A DNA stretch of 64,000 nt from JAGNLV01 sp964612145 (GCA_964612145.1 CAZTBP010000013.1:1-64000); one strand, 5' to 3'. Positions 8,386-17,206 are shown, counted from the first letter of the stretch. The notes: a model not told the origin generated them from the sequence alone. A program made the numbers and translations.

Positions 8386-9234
8386 ATGGAGCCAGTAATT
8401 AAGGACCAAGTTCGGTCATGGTCGCAGTTGAGTGCTATTCTGCAGGACGCTCGAGGGGTAGTAGATGCGGCCGGTATGAAGATGTTTTCAAATGGATACT
8501 TTCGTCCCGGGGATTTCAGTGAATTCGTTGTTGGAGCGGACCTTTTTTGTCTCGTTGGTTGGCCGATCAGTCTCCACTTGAATAGTGCGGTTGAGACTAC
8601 CGAGAAGTTTCTCAGGGCAAGTGAGAGTATCGAAAATACAGCTGGTCTAAGAAATGTATTAGCTAATTCGGTCATTCAGAGGTCCAAGGACGAGGATTCG
8701 GGTATTTTAGTGCATTGGAAGTTCATTGTGAATTCAGACAAGAAGTACTATAAGGACCGATATCGACGATACCCCGATGGCGGCTTCCTCCATACAGTCG
8801 ACACGCTTCTGTGGGAAACACACTGCCTATCAATGTGGGCATTGTCATTTTGGTATGATATCGCAGGAGCAGTACCTTCTGGCGACGCAGATCGTATAGC
8901 TGAAATCACCGACCGTCTTCTGGCCCTGATCAATGATCTTTTTCCAGACAAAGTCATCCAGGAAGACGATTCTCTCTTTGGCCTTGGTTTTGACGCTATA
9001 GACTCAGAGTTTATAATGTCAGCACTGGAAGAACACTACACTGGGAAGTCAGCACGGAAGCAGACTACTGAAGCCATGGGAAACTCTCCAACGAGTTCTT
9101 TGACCGAGGCTGAGTGGCTACAGGCAAGCGTAGGAACGTGGCGTGTTGATGGAAGATCAATTGAAGGTACTAAGTTGATGGTAATGCCGCTCTCACAGCT
9201 CGTAAAGTGGGTAGATATTCGAATTGACGGCTGA
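8386..9234 (+). CDS. Protein of unknown function in the chaperone cassette
   Basis: A 282-residue soluble protein with no signal peptide and no motif I recognise. It is rich in aromatic residues (for example LWETHCLSMWALSFWYDIAG in the middle) and ends in a compact segment, TEAEWLQASVGTWRVDGRS followed by a hydrophobic strand. The ATG at 8386 has no good ribosome-binding site, so the true start may differ. Base composition matches its cassette neighbours. Confidence 0.6.
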   Translation: MEPVIKDQVRSWSQLSAILQDARGVVDAAGMKMFSNGYFRPGDFSEFVVGADLFCLVGWPISLHLNSAVETTEKFLRASESIENTAGLRNVLANSVIQRSKDEDSGILVHWKFIVNSDKKYYKDRYRRYPDGGFLHTVDTLLWETHCLSMWALSFWYDIAGAVPSGDADRIAEITDRLLALINDLFPDKVIQEDDSLFGLGFDAIDSEFIMSALEEHYTGKSARKQTTEAMGNSPTSSLTEAEWLQASVGTWRVDGRSIEGTKLMVMPLSQLVKWVDIRIDG

Positions 9235-9296
9235 AACTATGAGAGGAATCGAATTTTGTTGAGCAGAATTGTCGTATTTGATTCGGAGGTAAACTC

Positions 9297-9641
9297 GTGA
9301 AGTTAATTATCAAACGGGCTCAAGCCGAGCAGAAAGGGCTCTTTGGAGGGCACAAAGGAATGAAATTTACTCTGTCGTGTCAGGTTGACCTATCGGATGA
9401 AGAGAGAGGACTCCTTGAGAAATACAATGTTGAAGAGCATCCGTTGACGTACAGACAGCAAGATGGAGTAGATGTACCGGCTCTCAGAATCGGCGACTTG
9501 GTGCGTGGAAGAACTTACGAGGTAAACGACGTAAGCACGCTGCTCAATAACGAGGAAGTCATCAAGAATGCCTGTCATGACTTCAAAATGTTGTTAGAAG
9601 TTATGCGCTCCTTCGGGGGTGAGGAAGTAGTCGAAATATAA
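9297..9641 (+). CDS. Small protein of unknown function
   Basis: A 114-residue protein from a GTG start with CGGAGGT six bases upstream, which makes translation very likely. It is soluble and mixed alpha/beta: an N-terminal strand MKLIIKRAQ, a basic loop GLFGGHKGMKFT, a strand SCQVDLS and a helical end. I recognise no family. It sits directly upstream of the zinc-knuckle peptide gene (33 bases). Confidence 0.6.
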   Translation: MKLIIKRAQAEQKGLFGGHKGMKFTLSCQVDLSDEERGLLEKYNVEEHPLTYRQQDGVDVPALRIGDLVRGRTYEVNDVSTLLNNEEVIKNACHDFKMLLEVMRSFGGEEVVEI

Positions 9642-9674
9642 TAAGTGACTATTGAATTTTAGGGAGAGAAAATT

Positions 9675-9821
9675 ATGGCTGAAAAAGAATGTCCCGTATG
9701 TCATTACTCCGGAAAGTGCCCCAAATGTAATGGTAGGGGTGGTGGATTTACGACTGTTTGCTCCACCTGTAAGGGTACTAAGAAGTGTCCCCGTTGTGAC
9801 GGCAAGGGCGTAATCAAGTAA
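9675..9821 (+). CDS. Free-standing DnaJ-type cysteine-rich zinc-finger peptide
   Basis: A 48-residue protein: ATG at 9675, stop TAA at 9819-9821, with GGGAGAG upstream. It consists almost only of four CxxC motifs: C6/C9, C15/C18 followed by NGRG, C29/C32 followed by KGT, and C38/C41 followed by DGKG. This is the pattern of the DnaJ cysteine-rich domain (CxxCxGxG), which binds two zinc ions and contacts substrates. Neither a J-domain nor the substrate-binding beta domains are present. In a cassette with its own GrpE- and DnaK-like proteins, the simplest reading is a detached DnaJ zinc-finger cofactor. An alternative is a generic zinc-ribbon peptide of the kind seen in tryptophan-RNA-binding attenuator inhibitors (anti-TRAP), which share this motif. 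Confidence 0.75.
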   Translation: MAEKECPVCHYSGKCPKCNGRGGGFTTVCSTCKGTKKCPRCDGKGVIK

Positions 9822-9898
9822 GAGTTGGCTTAAATATAGAACATCTCCGGATTGATGGGTCCGCGTCGTAGCACCGGGGACGGACGAAGGAGTTTGAT

Positions 9899-10612
9899 AT
9901 GGATTTGGCCATTTTAAGAATTCATGCTACCAAAGCAGTCGGATCTCTTGTTGCGGGGGGGATTCGTGGCATTGCTTTCTTTGGTATTTTCGGGATGATA
10001 GTGGGAGGCACGATGTTTTTTGTAATTCAGTCCGTGACCAAACACTCCGATGGAGTCGGGAGTTTCATTCTAATGCTTGCTTGGATCGTGGTAGGACTTC
10101 TTCTTGGTGGATTTATCGGCTTCTTCCGGGGCTTACGTGGCGTCTGTCGACAATCACTGGTCAAGAGTCATTGGGTAAACGACGCGTGCGATAGACTATC
10201 ACGGGAGACAATTGGAAGGCTGCGTTCACCCCAGAAGCAGTCGAATCTACAAGTCGAGCTGAAGGAACTGGTCATGACCTGTCAACAGGAACAGGAGTTG
10301 TCAGATCAGCACGTTAAAAAAGATCGAGCCACCGGCGGTGTTGTCAGGCGAATGGTCGAGCGAATCACTGTTCTCCCCCAATTGGCTGTCCGCAAATGCT
10401 TCACCGACCTGATCAACCAAATGTCCGCAAGTATAGAATCTGACGCTGCGCTGTCAGCGCTCGTTGACCGGTTCCCCGAGGAGTTGAAGAGCCGCACGAA
10501 TTCACTTATCGACGCCTGGATTAAACAAATCTTTGCAAGGCCACTAGGAATAGCATACGTAGTTACTGGATGTGCGGTAGTCCTATTGGCTATCCTGACC
10601 GTCTTGATCTGA
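9899..10612 (+). CDS. Membrane protein of unknown function, last gene of the cassette
   Basis: A 237-residue protein with a strong AAGGAG six bases before the ATG. Two glycine-rich membrane helices near the N-terminus (about 15-45 and 55-80), a helical cytoplasmic region of about 130 residues, and one C-terminal membrane helix (about 217-237, AYVVTGCAVVLLAILTVLI). The hairpin-plus-coil layout resembles membrane scaffold proteins, but I recognise no family. Confidence 0.6.
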   Translation: MDLAILRIHATKAVGSLVAGGIRGIAFFGIFGMIVGGTMFFVIQSVTKHSDGVGSFILMLAWIVVGLLLGGFIGFFRGLRGVCRQSLVKSHWVNDACDRLSRETIGRLRSPQKQSNLQVELKELVMTCQQEQELSDQHVKKDRATGGVVRRMVERITVLPQLAVRKCFTDLINQMSASIESDAALSALVDRFPEELKSRTNSLIDAWIKQIFARPLGIAYVVTGCAVVLLAILTVLI

Positions 10613-10708
10613 TGTTATTTACACTCTCGTTTGTGCAATATTCCTAAGCAGCATTTAAGGTCCATAAAGGTACCAACACCCATATATATAGACACCAATT
10701 TGTGAATT

Positions 10709-11821
10709 CTAAACTTCTCCACCCCCTTCTTCAAACGGCAGTTTCTCCACCGCATTCGCCAGGTGATCCGGGCCGAGGTGGGCGTAGATCATGGTCGTTT
10801 CTATATCCGAGTGGCCCATCAGCTTCTGAACCGTTGGGAGATCGACGCCCTGCATTACCAAGTGGCTCGCGAACGTGTGGCGAAGCGTATGGACTTTCGT
10901 GAACTCCCCGATCTCGGCCTTCTTGGCGATTTTAATGAGCTCCATCCGGAGATAGTTGTGCATGTTCTTCCCTGACGACTTCACCGGAAAGACATAATCG
11001 TTCTTCGAACGGCCGTCTCGCTTCCGATGCAAGTCGGTAAGGAGCTTCAGGAGGCCATCGCTGATCGGGATGTCCCTCTCCCCCGTCTTCGGCCGCCAGT
11101 CCTTCTTCCGACGGATACTGATCTGTCGCCGCTCAAGATCGATATCGGCCCAGGTGAGATTCTCAAGCTCCGCTTTCCGCATGCCTGTATGAAGAAATGT
11201 ATAGTAGATCGGGTAGAGATTCGGCGGGCAGACGTCAAGGAACCTCCTGCATTCATTGACGGACAGAAATCGAGGCGTCTGATTTTCATCTACCTTCAGC
11301 TTCGCCACACCCTTGGTCGGATTCTCTCGAATGTATCCCCACTTGATCGCCAGGTTGAAAATTAGCCGAAGCGTATCGAGCTCAAAATTCACTGTACGCG
11401 ACTTGGCCACCTTGGGCGACCTACCCCCATTGGCATCTTCCTCGACGGCAGGACTACCGCCGTTGGCGTTCTTCCGAAACACCTTGTACTTGTCGATGAC
11501 CTCGGTCGAGACATCGGAAACATATCTGACCTTCGGCGAGGACTGGAGGAACTCCCGGAAATGATCAATCACCGCCCGATAACGGTCTGTCGTCGTCTTA
11601 CGGTGAGTAGCCTGGCTGTACTCAAGGTAGGAATCAAGAAAGTCGGTCAGCGGCATCTTGGCCTGGCCAAAACCATGCTCTTCTTTGGCAATCTTGACCT
11701 CGGCTTCCTTGAGAGCCAGCTCGGCCACTTTCTTCACCGGCCCGATTCGTCGGCGCACCCTGCGCCCATCGACCCGAATATCAAGATACCAGACTTTGCC
11801 GCGCTTATAGATTTCGCCCAT
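10709..11821 (-). CDS. int: Tyrosine-type site-specific recombinase (island integrase)
   Basis: A 370-residue integrase. It has an Arm-type N-terminus (WYLDIRVDGRRVRRRIG), a SAM-like core-binding domain (about 57-175) and a catalytic domain with all key residues: Arg215 (HTGMRKAEL), Lys245, His311 and Arg314 (HTLRHTFASH), His337 (LMGHSD) and the nucleophile Tyr346 (MIYAHL). GGGGAG lies eight bases before the ATG. It lies just beside the 3' end of the tRNA-Leu gene, the usual arrangement for an island integrated in a tRNA gene. Between the two domains, residues 118-137 contain an imperfect ANGGSP/ANGGRSP repeat that looks like an insertion. All catalytic residues are intact, so the element may still be mobile. 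Confidence 0.95.
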   Translation of the reverse strand: MGEIYKRGKVWYLDIRVDGRRVRRRIGPVKKVAELALKEAEVKIAKEEHGFGQAKMPLTDFLDSYLEYSQATHRKTTTDRYRAVIDHFREFLQSSPKVRYVSDVSTEVIDKYKVFRKNANGGSPAVEEDANGGRSPKVAKSRTVNFELDTLRLIFNLAIKWGYIRENPTKGVAKLKVDENQTPRFLSVNECRRFLDVCPPNLYPIYYTFLHTGMRKAELENLTWADIDLERRQISIRRKKDWRPKTGERDIPISDGLLKLLTDLHRKRDGRSKNDYVFPVKSSGKNMHNYLRMELIKIAKKAEIGEFTKVHTLRHTFASHLVMQGVDLPTVQKLMGHSDIETTMIYAHLGPDHLANAVEKLPFEEGGGEV

Positions 11822-11931
11822 ATCGACGTCTCCCCTTGGTCACAAGTTGGTCACAGCCCTGTTTTCCAAGAAGGAACGAAAGACTTAAGTCGTTGTCAAG
11901 TGGGAAGTTGAATCGGAGGGGAAAATCTAAA

Positions 11932-12015
11932 TGCCGAAGGGGGGATTCGAACCCCCACATCCTTACGGATACTGCGCCCTGAACGCAGCGCGTCTACCTG
12001 TTTCACCACTTCGGC
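11932..12015 (-). tRNA. tRNA-Leu (anticodon CAG)
   Basis: An 84-base tRNA gene read on the minus strand from GCCGAAG (12015) to CTTCGGCA (11932). The seven-base acceptor stem pairs perfectly, the T arm has GTTCGAATC, and a long variable arm (TATCCGTAAGGATG) marks a class II tRNA. The anticodon arm is CTGCG-TTCAGGG-CGCAG with anticodon CAG. CCA is not encoded. Its 3' end is the likely attachment site for the integrase next to it; I could not find a second copy of the 3' end inside the window. Confidence 0.95.
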
Positions 12016-12164
12016 ATTCATAACGACTCCGGGGAAACACCGCAATTGCTGCCAATCACGCCCTTCCCTCGGGCCGCCGAGGCCGGTGAACCGCCTCGGT
12101 AGTCGCCAATATATACGCTCTGGCTCGTAACGCAACAGCAATTTTCAAGGCCGGAACAACAGAT

Positions 12165-14459
12165 CTACCGGCCACCTTGATTCAACGATAAACGGACTCC
12201 ATCGCCAAACCGCTTCCCCTCATAAAACAAGCCAAAGCGTAATGTCGTATACTCCGGCCGGTTCGGTATTACCGTATGTACCATGCGAACATCTTCCTTC
12301 TGCCAGTTATTGAAACGCGGCAGTGGCAAGAAGTCATGGTTGTCGAAACTATCCCCATCACCAAAAGCATGCAGGAAGATGCGGTAACTACTGGTTGGCT
12401 CCACTCGCGCATGCAATGTCAGAAATAAATGGAGACTGTCTTTTCTGTCAACCACTAGTGTATTCATCAGATCAAATCGCCCATCCAGATCATAGGCGAT
12501 AGAGTCCATCGGGAAATCACGCCATTTTGTCCAGTCGACACCCAAATACCGATCGGATTCCTCCTGAGCAGACACGTTGAGCCATTGACGTATCACCCGC
12601 CACCGAGCAAGGAAAAGCAGACTGTCACGGCTGGTGCCTTTGAACCTCCATTGCCCTTGCCCGGCAGTCGTCGGTGAGTCCACAACAGAAAAGAATCCAT
12701 CCACCTCCTGTCGTCGGAAAAACCTCTCGTCTTCGAACACCTCCGGGCTGAACTGAATTTCTTGCAGCGTGTACCGATTGGGATAGTTATCCAGGACCAT
12801 CGTCAAATACAGCACACTCTCGCGACTGCGCAGGTGGACAAAATCAACACCATCGAAAGTGTTGCTTGTCAGTGTAAGATTCAAGAGATACGGATCGTCT
12901 ATATGCTGCACCAGCGAAAGCAACCGATAGCGGCCGGTATACCGAGCCGCCGGATGACTGTAGTGATGATTAGGCGCCACAAAAAGATAAACCGGATAAA
13001 ATGACGGCAACTCTTCCCAGGCACTCAGAAATACCGTACCTCGACGCGGCACCATCCGTTCTTCACCAAAACCCCAGTTTGCCGGTTGACTTTTCCTCGC
13101 TTCCGCAATCCCTCCCGACTTCCCAACGACATTCGCCTGGTAGACAAGTGACAACAGCAACACAATACCCAAGGCTGCGAACACTCGCTGCACCCGTGGT
13201 CGCCCGTGCGCGGCCCGACTGAATGCAACCAGTGCCAATGCGATCACGGGACCGGTCACAAATGCAAGAAACTCTGCGGCCTTGATGAGATTGATCGGAC
13301 GGTCCAGGGCACCGAGAAAAGTCCCGAGCAGATAGTAACAGACTATCCCGCTAACCAGTGTTACCAGAGCCCGGTTTACGGAGGAATGGACTCTCCGCAA
13401 AGCATAAAGCAGCCCGCCCAGGAACAGAAGACCGGAAACGGTGAGAGTCATAAAACTGAAATTGACCCCCACGGAATCAATATGGTGCCACCCCGTCCCT
13501 TTGTCGACCCCGTATTTCGCGATGTCCGCCATCAATGGACCCCAGTAAAGACTGCTAACAACCGCCGCCGCCAACATGACACCTATTGCCGGCCATAGTC
13601 GAAATGAGTCGCGGACATATGGACGAATGAGACGGCTAAAAAAGACAACGCGAAGCAGTAGCAAGAATCCGCCAATGAAAAAACCGTAGAAATAGGTCAT
13701 AAAAATCAGGCCACCGATGAGGCCACCCCGCACAAAAAACGACCGGGTCGGCGCTGGATGTTTCACCTGCTCTATATAATAGAGCCACCAGGGAACGAAA
13801 AAAATATTCCCGAGCATCGCGTGCGGGACAGACAGTGCAAAGGCTCTCCCCCCTAGCAGGTAAACGAAACTCACGACCGTAATCACGGCCGCCTGACGAT
13901 CACTCACTATGCGACGCCACAAAAACCAGACAAAGAACGGGCTGACAAAGTGAATCGCCTGCGCCGCAAACTTCATCATAGCAAATGACGCAGCGTCATC
14001 AAGCCGCGCGAACAATGAAAGGACATAATACAACACCGGCGGGTAAAACGGTGAGAGGTCCTTGTAGTAAAAATCCTTCGGAACCCACCAAGTGGCAAAC
14101 TTCTCAATCATCGCGATCCGGAACTTCTGGTCCCCCCAGTATCCATTCAAACTAAACGCCGTTCCGTCAAGCAGCAGGCAGATGACGACATACCCGTACA
14201 CCGACACTACCGCGACAAGAACCGCCGACTTGATCCGCCAGGAAACTCCCGCAAGCCAAACCACCACCGTAGTCAAGACAAACAACAACCCCCACATGTC
14301 CAGCCAGATCAGGTCCCGAACCAGTAGCGTTTCTGAAAACGGCTTTGGGGTTGAACTGTACTGCCACAGATAAACAGCCATCCCCCCGAACAAGACCAAA
14401 GCAACAGCGGCAATCCAGTTCTTCGGAGTAAACCAGCGCGTGCTGTGCATCCTGTCCAT
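12165..14459 (-). CDS. Polytopic GT-C glycosyltransferase, AftA-like
   Basis: A membrane protein of about 764 residues with roughly a dozen membrane helices, then a soluble C-terminal domain of about 280 residues. The loop after helix 3 carries NGYWGDQKFRIAMIEKF and DLSPFYPPVLYYVLS, which resembles the acceptor/donor loop of mycobacterial galactan arabinofuranosyltransferase AftA (GT-C fold, polyprenyl-phosphate sugar donors). The likely role is transfer of a lipid-linked sugar to an envelope polysaccharide on the outer face of the membrane. The start at 14459 has GGAGG seven bases upstream and replaces a longer TTG start. It is divergent from the second polytopic gene at 14776. The exact sugar cannot be read from sequence, and another GT-C family remains possible. 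Confidence 0.6.
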   Translation of the reverse strand: MDRMHSTRWFTPKNWIAAVALVLFGGMAVYLWQYSSTPKPFSETLLVRDLIWLDMWGLLFVLTTVVVWLAGVSWRIKSAVLVAVVSVYGYVVICLLLDGTAFSLNGYWGDQKFRIAMIEKFATWWVPKDFYYKDLSPFYPPVLYYVLSLFARLDDAASFAMMKFAAQAIHFVSPFFVWFLWRRIVSDRQAAVITVVSFVYLLGGRAFALSVPHAMLGNIFFVPWWLYYIEQVKHPAPTRSFFVRGGLIGGLIFMTYFYGFFIGGFLLLLRVVFFSRLIRPYVRDSFRLWPAIGVMLAAAVVSSLYWGPLMADIAKYGVDKGTGWHHIDSVGVNFSFMTLTVSGLLFLGGLLYALRRVHSSVNRALVTLVSGIVCYYLLGTFLGALDRPINLIKAAEFLAFVTGPVIALALVAFSRAAHGRPRVQRVFAALGIVLLLSLVYQANVVGKSGGIAEARKSQPANWGFGEERMVPRRGTVFLSAWEELPSFYPVYLFVAPNHHYSHPAARYTGRYRLLSLVQHIDDPYLLNLTLTSNTFDGVDFVHLRSRESVLYLTMVLDNYPNRYTLQEIQFSPEVFEDERFFRRQEVDGFFSVVDSPTTAGQGQWRFKGTSRDSLLFLARWRVIRQWLNVSAQEESDRYLGVDWTKWRDFPMDSIAYDLDGRFDLMNTLVVDRKDSLHLFLTLHARVEPTSSYRIFLHAFGDGDSFDNHDFLPLPRFNNWQKEDVRMVHTVIPNRPEYTTLRFGLFYEGKRFGDGVRLSLNQGGR

Positions 14460-14775
14460 CAGACCGCCTCCGTACAAAGTGGCTTGTCCCGTCCAGGGGC
14501 TGCTTGCAGTATCCTGATTGTTAATTTTGCCATTAGCTTGGGAAATGATAGGCTTGCCGATTGGCAGGTGTCAACAATCTTCCGGTCAAAAAGTCGTAAA
14601 CCCTTTAGAAAATGTATTGAATTGTCCAGCGTCGGGCGCTATGTTAACTTTCATAAGTCGACCGAAATTGTGCCTCTCCTGAGGCGAAGAGTGTTACGTA
14701 TCATTCAGCAAACCGGGCATTGAGCAATGGGACGGGGCCTATCTCAGTTGCTATAGTTGCTCATGGAGCGTGCGC
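14460..14775. other. Divergent intergenic region
   Basis: About 316 bases between two divergently transcribed membrane-protein genes, so it should carry promoters for both. A TTTTGCCATTAGCTTGGG stretch and several A+T-rich segments are present, but no convincing -35/-10 pair or operator could be chosen. Confidence 0.35.
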
Positions 14776-16035
14776 ATGTCAGCTTTTCTCGAAGCACTTA
14801 CCTCACATGACTCCCCAAAAAACCGAGCCCCCGCTCGACCAGCTATCTCACGTCGCGATCTGGCGGCCGTGCTGCTGCTTTCAGTCGTTTTAGCGGCGGT
14901 TTCGTACTTCGTCAACCAATACGACGGGGCCTATCTTATCCGATCCGATGCCGTATGGGAAAATAATCTCGAGTTTCACCAAACCTATCATCCCTTTGCA
15001 ACTCGAGTTTTCACTACTACTTTGATGCAGATCGGACATGAGCAATTTGGTCTCAGGCTCGTGACGGCATTCGCCATTATCCAGTATTCACTATTCATTG
15101 TTCTCGGTCCGTTATGTTTCGTCTTCCTTCGCCACGCGGGCCTTCGGCGGTCCAGCAGCTACCTCGGTGTTCTGGTTATGCTTACTGCTTATCCGATACT
15201 CGCCGCCTTTCATATGCCCATTTACACATGGGACGACTTCTGGATGTATGGCGCCATAATGCTGACGTTTACGCTTGCTTTTCGGGCCCGCCTTATCATA
15301 GCGAGCCTCGTCTTCGGTGTGGGAATCCTCGCACGAGACCCTATTATATTGTTTTATCCCATTCTGGTACTTGCTGTCTGCCAGTCGCCGGGCAGCCGAG
15401 CCACGAAGATTATTGCGGCACTTAGCCCGCTGGTCATATATTTCGTATTCATCATTTTCGCAATGGAGCCACCTGATCAGGCGCGCTGGATGAATTTCAG
15501 CAAAAACTTCCTCAAACCCGATTGGGCAAAGAATACCGCATTCTCTTTCGTCGCCGGGATGGGGATATTGTGGTTGTCCGCGCCAGTGGCTGGTGTTCGG
15601 CTCGGTCAAACCCTCCTGCGTCTGAATATCCCGCGTTTGATCCTCATTGGAGCTGCCTTCATCACGCCGCTCACAGTATTGACGGCCCTAACCATGGGGT
15701 TGGCCCGAGAAACCCGATTATTCTTCCCACCAGTCTTCTTTGCCCTCCCACTATCACTTTACCTGCTTGAATATTATACGCGATTCCATAAAAAGCCCCG
15801 GTCTTGGCTTCTAGCGGCTGGACTTGCGGCAATGGGAGCATCGGCCTGGCTTGGCATCCAAATTGCGCGATTCGTCTTTCCCCAACTCGAAGGACGTACC
15901 TGGCCGGCGTTCTTCCAGGCACATCTTGGAGTAAACATAGGTCTGGGAATTTGCTTCTTACTTTTTGTGATCTATCGGATTGTTCGAACAACGCCGCGAC
16001 TGCAGAAACCATCCTCCAGCAAGTACGTTCAGTAA
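14776..16035 (+). CDS. Polytopic membrane protein, probable glycan-assembly enzyme
   Basis: A 419-residue protein with about ten to eleven membrane helices, starting at the ATG with GGAG seven bases upstream rather than at the GTG six bases earlier. The first periplasmic loop has acidic and aromatic residues (QYDGAYLIRSDAVWENN) and a second loop carries IYTWDDFWMYG; paired acidic residues in such loops are typical of GT-C transferases using lipid-linked sugars. I could not match a named family. Its position between an AftA-like protein and a C5-epimerase-like lipoprotein suggests envelope polysaccharide synthesis or export. Confidence 0.6.
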   Translation: MSAFLEALTSHDSPKNRAPARPAISRRDLAAVLLLSVVLAAVSYFVNQYDGAYLIRSDAVWENNLEFHQTYHPFATRVFTTTLMQIGHEQFGLRLVTAFAIIQYSLFIVLGPLCFVFLRHAGLRRSSSYLGVLVMLTAYPILAAFHMPIYTWDDFWMYGAIMLTFTLAFRARLIIASLVFGVGILARDPIILFYPILVLAVCQSPGSRATKIIAALSPLVIYFVFIIFAMEPPDQARWMNFSKNFLKPDWAKNTAFSFVAGMGILWLSAPVAGVRLGQTLLRLNIPRLILIGAAFITPLTVLTALTMGLARETRLFFPPVFFALPLSLYLLEYYTRFHKKPRSWLLAAGLAAMGASAWLGIQIARFVFPQLEGRTWPAFFQAHLGVNIGLGICFLLFVIYRIVRTTPRLQKPSSSKYVQ

Positions 16036-16122
16036 GACAACCCTCGTGCGCGGTTCACAGCATTGCGCACTTCCGTTTCAAAATTACGTGACAGATGCCC
16101 TGACCCCTTTATATTGATCAGC

Positions 16123-17094
16123 ATGAATGACTTCACCACGCCAACGGTCGTTATCGTCCTCATCATGCTTGCCCTCGCCGGTTGCCAGGACAAATCCCAA
16201 TCTTCCGATCTGGTGTGGAAGTCAACCCTCGCCGCCGCCAATCGCGAGTCCCAGGGCTTCGTCAATCTCTGGGGCGGCTCCCTGCCAAACACCAATATCA
16301 GCATCGAGCTCGCCCGGCAATACCAGGATCCGCTCGATAAAGACAGCATCGAGATGACCGTCTACCGAGGCGAGACCGTTTATTCACCAGTCGAATTGTG
16401 CCACCGCTGTTTCCACTTCATGGGTGCCTATCTAAAGACCAACGAAAAACATTTTCTCGAACGCGCGGAGAAATACGCGGCAAAGCTTGTCGACCTCTCT
16501 TTCGTCACCGATGACTCTGCGCGCTTTGTCGAATTTCAATACGACTATCTCCTTCACAACCGAGCAGATATGAAACTGACCGAACCCTTCAGCTCCGGCA
16601 TGGCCCAGGGCGAAATGTTGAGTGTGATGATCCGACTCTATGAATTCACTGACAACCCCCACTACCTCAATACCGCCCACGAAGTCTTTCGATCCCTGAC
16701 CCGCCTCCGCAAGACACATCCCGAGCACTGGGTGGCGCGCCTCGACTCTCTCGGTTACTACTGGCTGGAAGAATTTCCCCACAACACTGAGCCGGGGATG
16801 ACCCTCAACGGGTACATCGCAGGACTTTACGGCGTGTACGACTACTACCGTGTAACCCGGGACTCCACGGCACTATTTGTCTGGGAGGCCTCCTTAACGA
16901 CACTGAAACACTATCTCCCCGAGTTCCGGCGCCCCGGCATGAACTCTTACTACTGTCTCGGCCACAAACACGTTGCCAACGACAGCTACCACGCACTGCA
17001 TGCAAGCATGATGTACCACCTTCATCGGTTGACAGCCGACGATTACTTTGATGAAATGAAGAATTTGCTTGAGTCCGACGCTGGAAACAAGTGA
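16123..17094 (+). CDS. D-glucuronyl C5-epimerase-like lipoprotein
   Basis: A 323-residue lipoprotein (signal to LALAGC). The body matches the C-terminal domain of D-glucuronyl C5-epimerases: FSSGMAQGEMLSVMIRLYE, then YYWLEEFPHN, TLNGYIAGLYGVYDYYR and a closing SYHALHASMMYHLHRL, an alpha/alpha-barrel with conserved Tyr and acidic residues. Family enzymes turn glucuronate into iduronate within polysaccharides such as heparan sulfate. A lipid-anchored epimerase acting on an exported polymer fits the flanking glycosyltransferase-like genes. The start at 16123 gives a clean lipoprotein signal; no clear ribosome-binding site precedes it. Bacterial members vary in substrate, so the reaction is not certain. 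Confidence 0.7.
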   Translation: MNDFTTPTVVIVLIMLALAGCQDKSQSSDLVWKSTLAAANRESQGFVNLWGGSLPNTNISIELARQYQDPLDKDSIEMTVYRGETVYSPVELCHRCFHFMGAYLKTNEKHFLERAEKYAAKLVDLSFVTDDSARFVEFQYDYLLHNRADMKLTEPFSSGMAQGEMLSVMIRLYEFTDNPHYLNTAHEVFRSLTRLRKTHPEHWVARLDSLGYYWLEEFPHNTEPGMTLNGYIAGLYGVYDYYRVTRDSTALFVWEASLTTLKHYLPEFRRPGMNSYYCLGHKHVANDSYHALHASMMYHLHRLTADDYFDEMKNLLESDAGNK

Positions 17095-17176
17095 CTGCCA
17101 ATACCAGTGATCCAGCTAACAGACTACCATCCCACTCAACCGTAACAGCCGTATTGCAAGACGCCAACTTCACCAC

Positions 17177-17206
17177 AAAAAAAGCCGCCCCAAAACGGAG
17201 CGGCCT
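17177..17206 (-). terminator. Rho-independent terminator of rpoD
   Basis: On the minus strand GCCGCTCC-GTTTT-GGGGCGGC forms an eight-pair stem (one G-U pair) followed by seven T, starting about 20 bases after the rpoD stop codon. Confidence 0.85.

Noticed and set aside
12149..12173. GGCCGG/CCGGCC hairpin at the end of the AftA-like gene as a terminator
   Set aside because: Only six pairs, overlapping the stop codon region, and no run of T follows.
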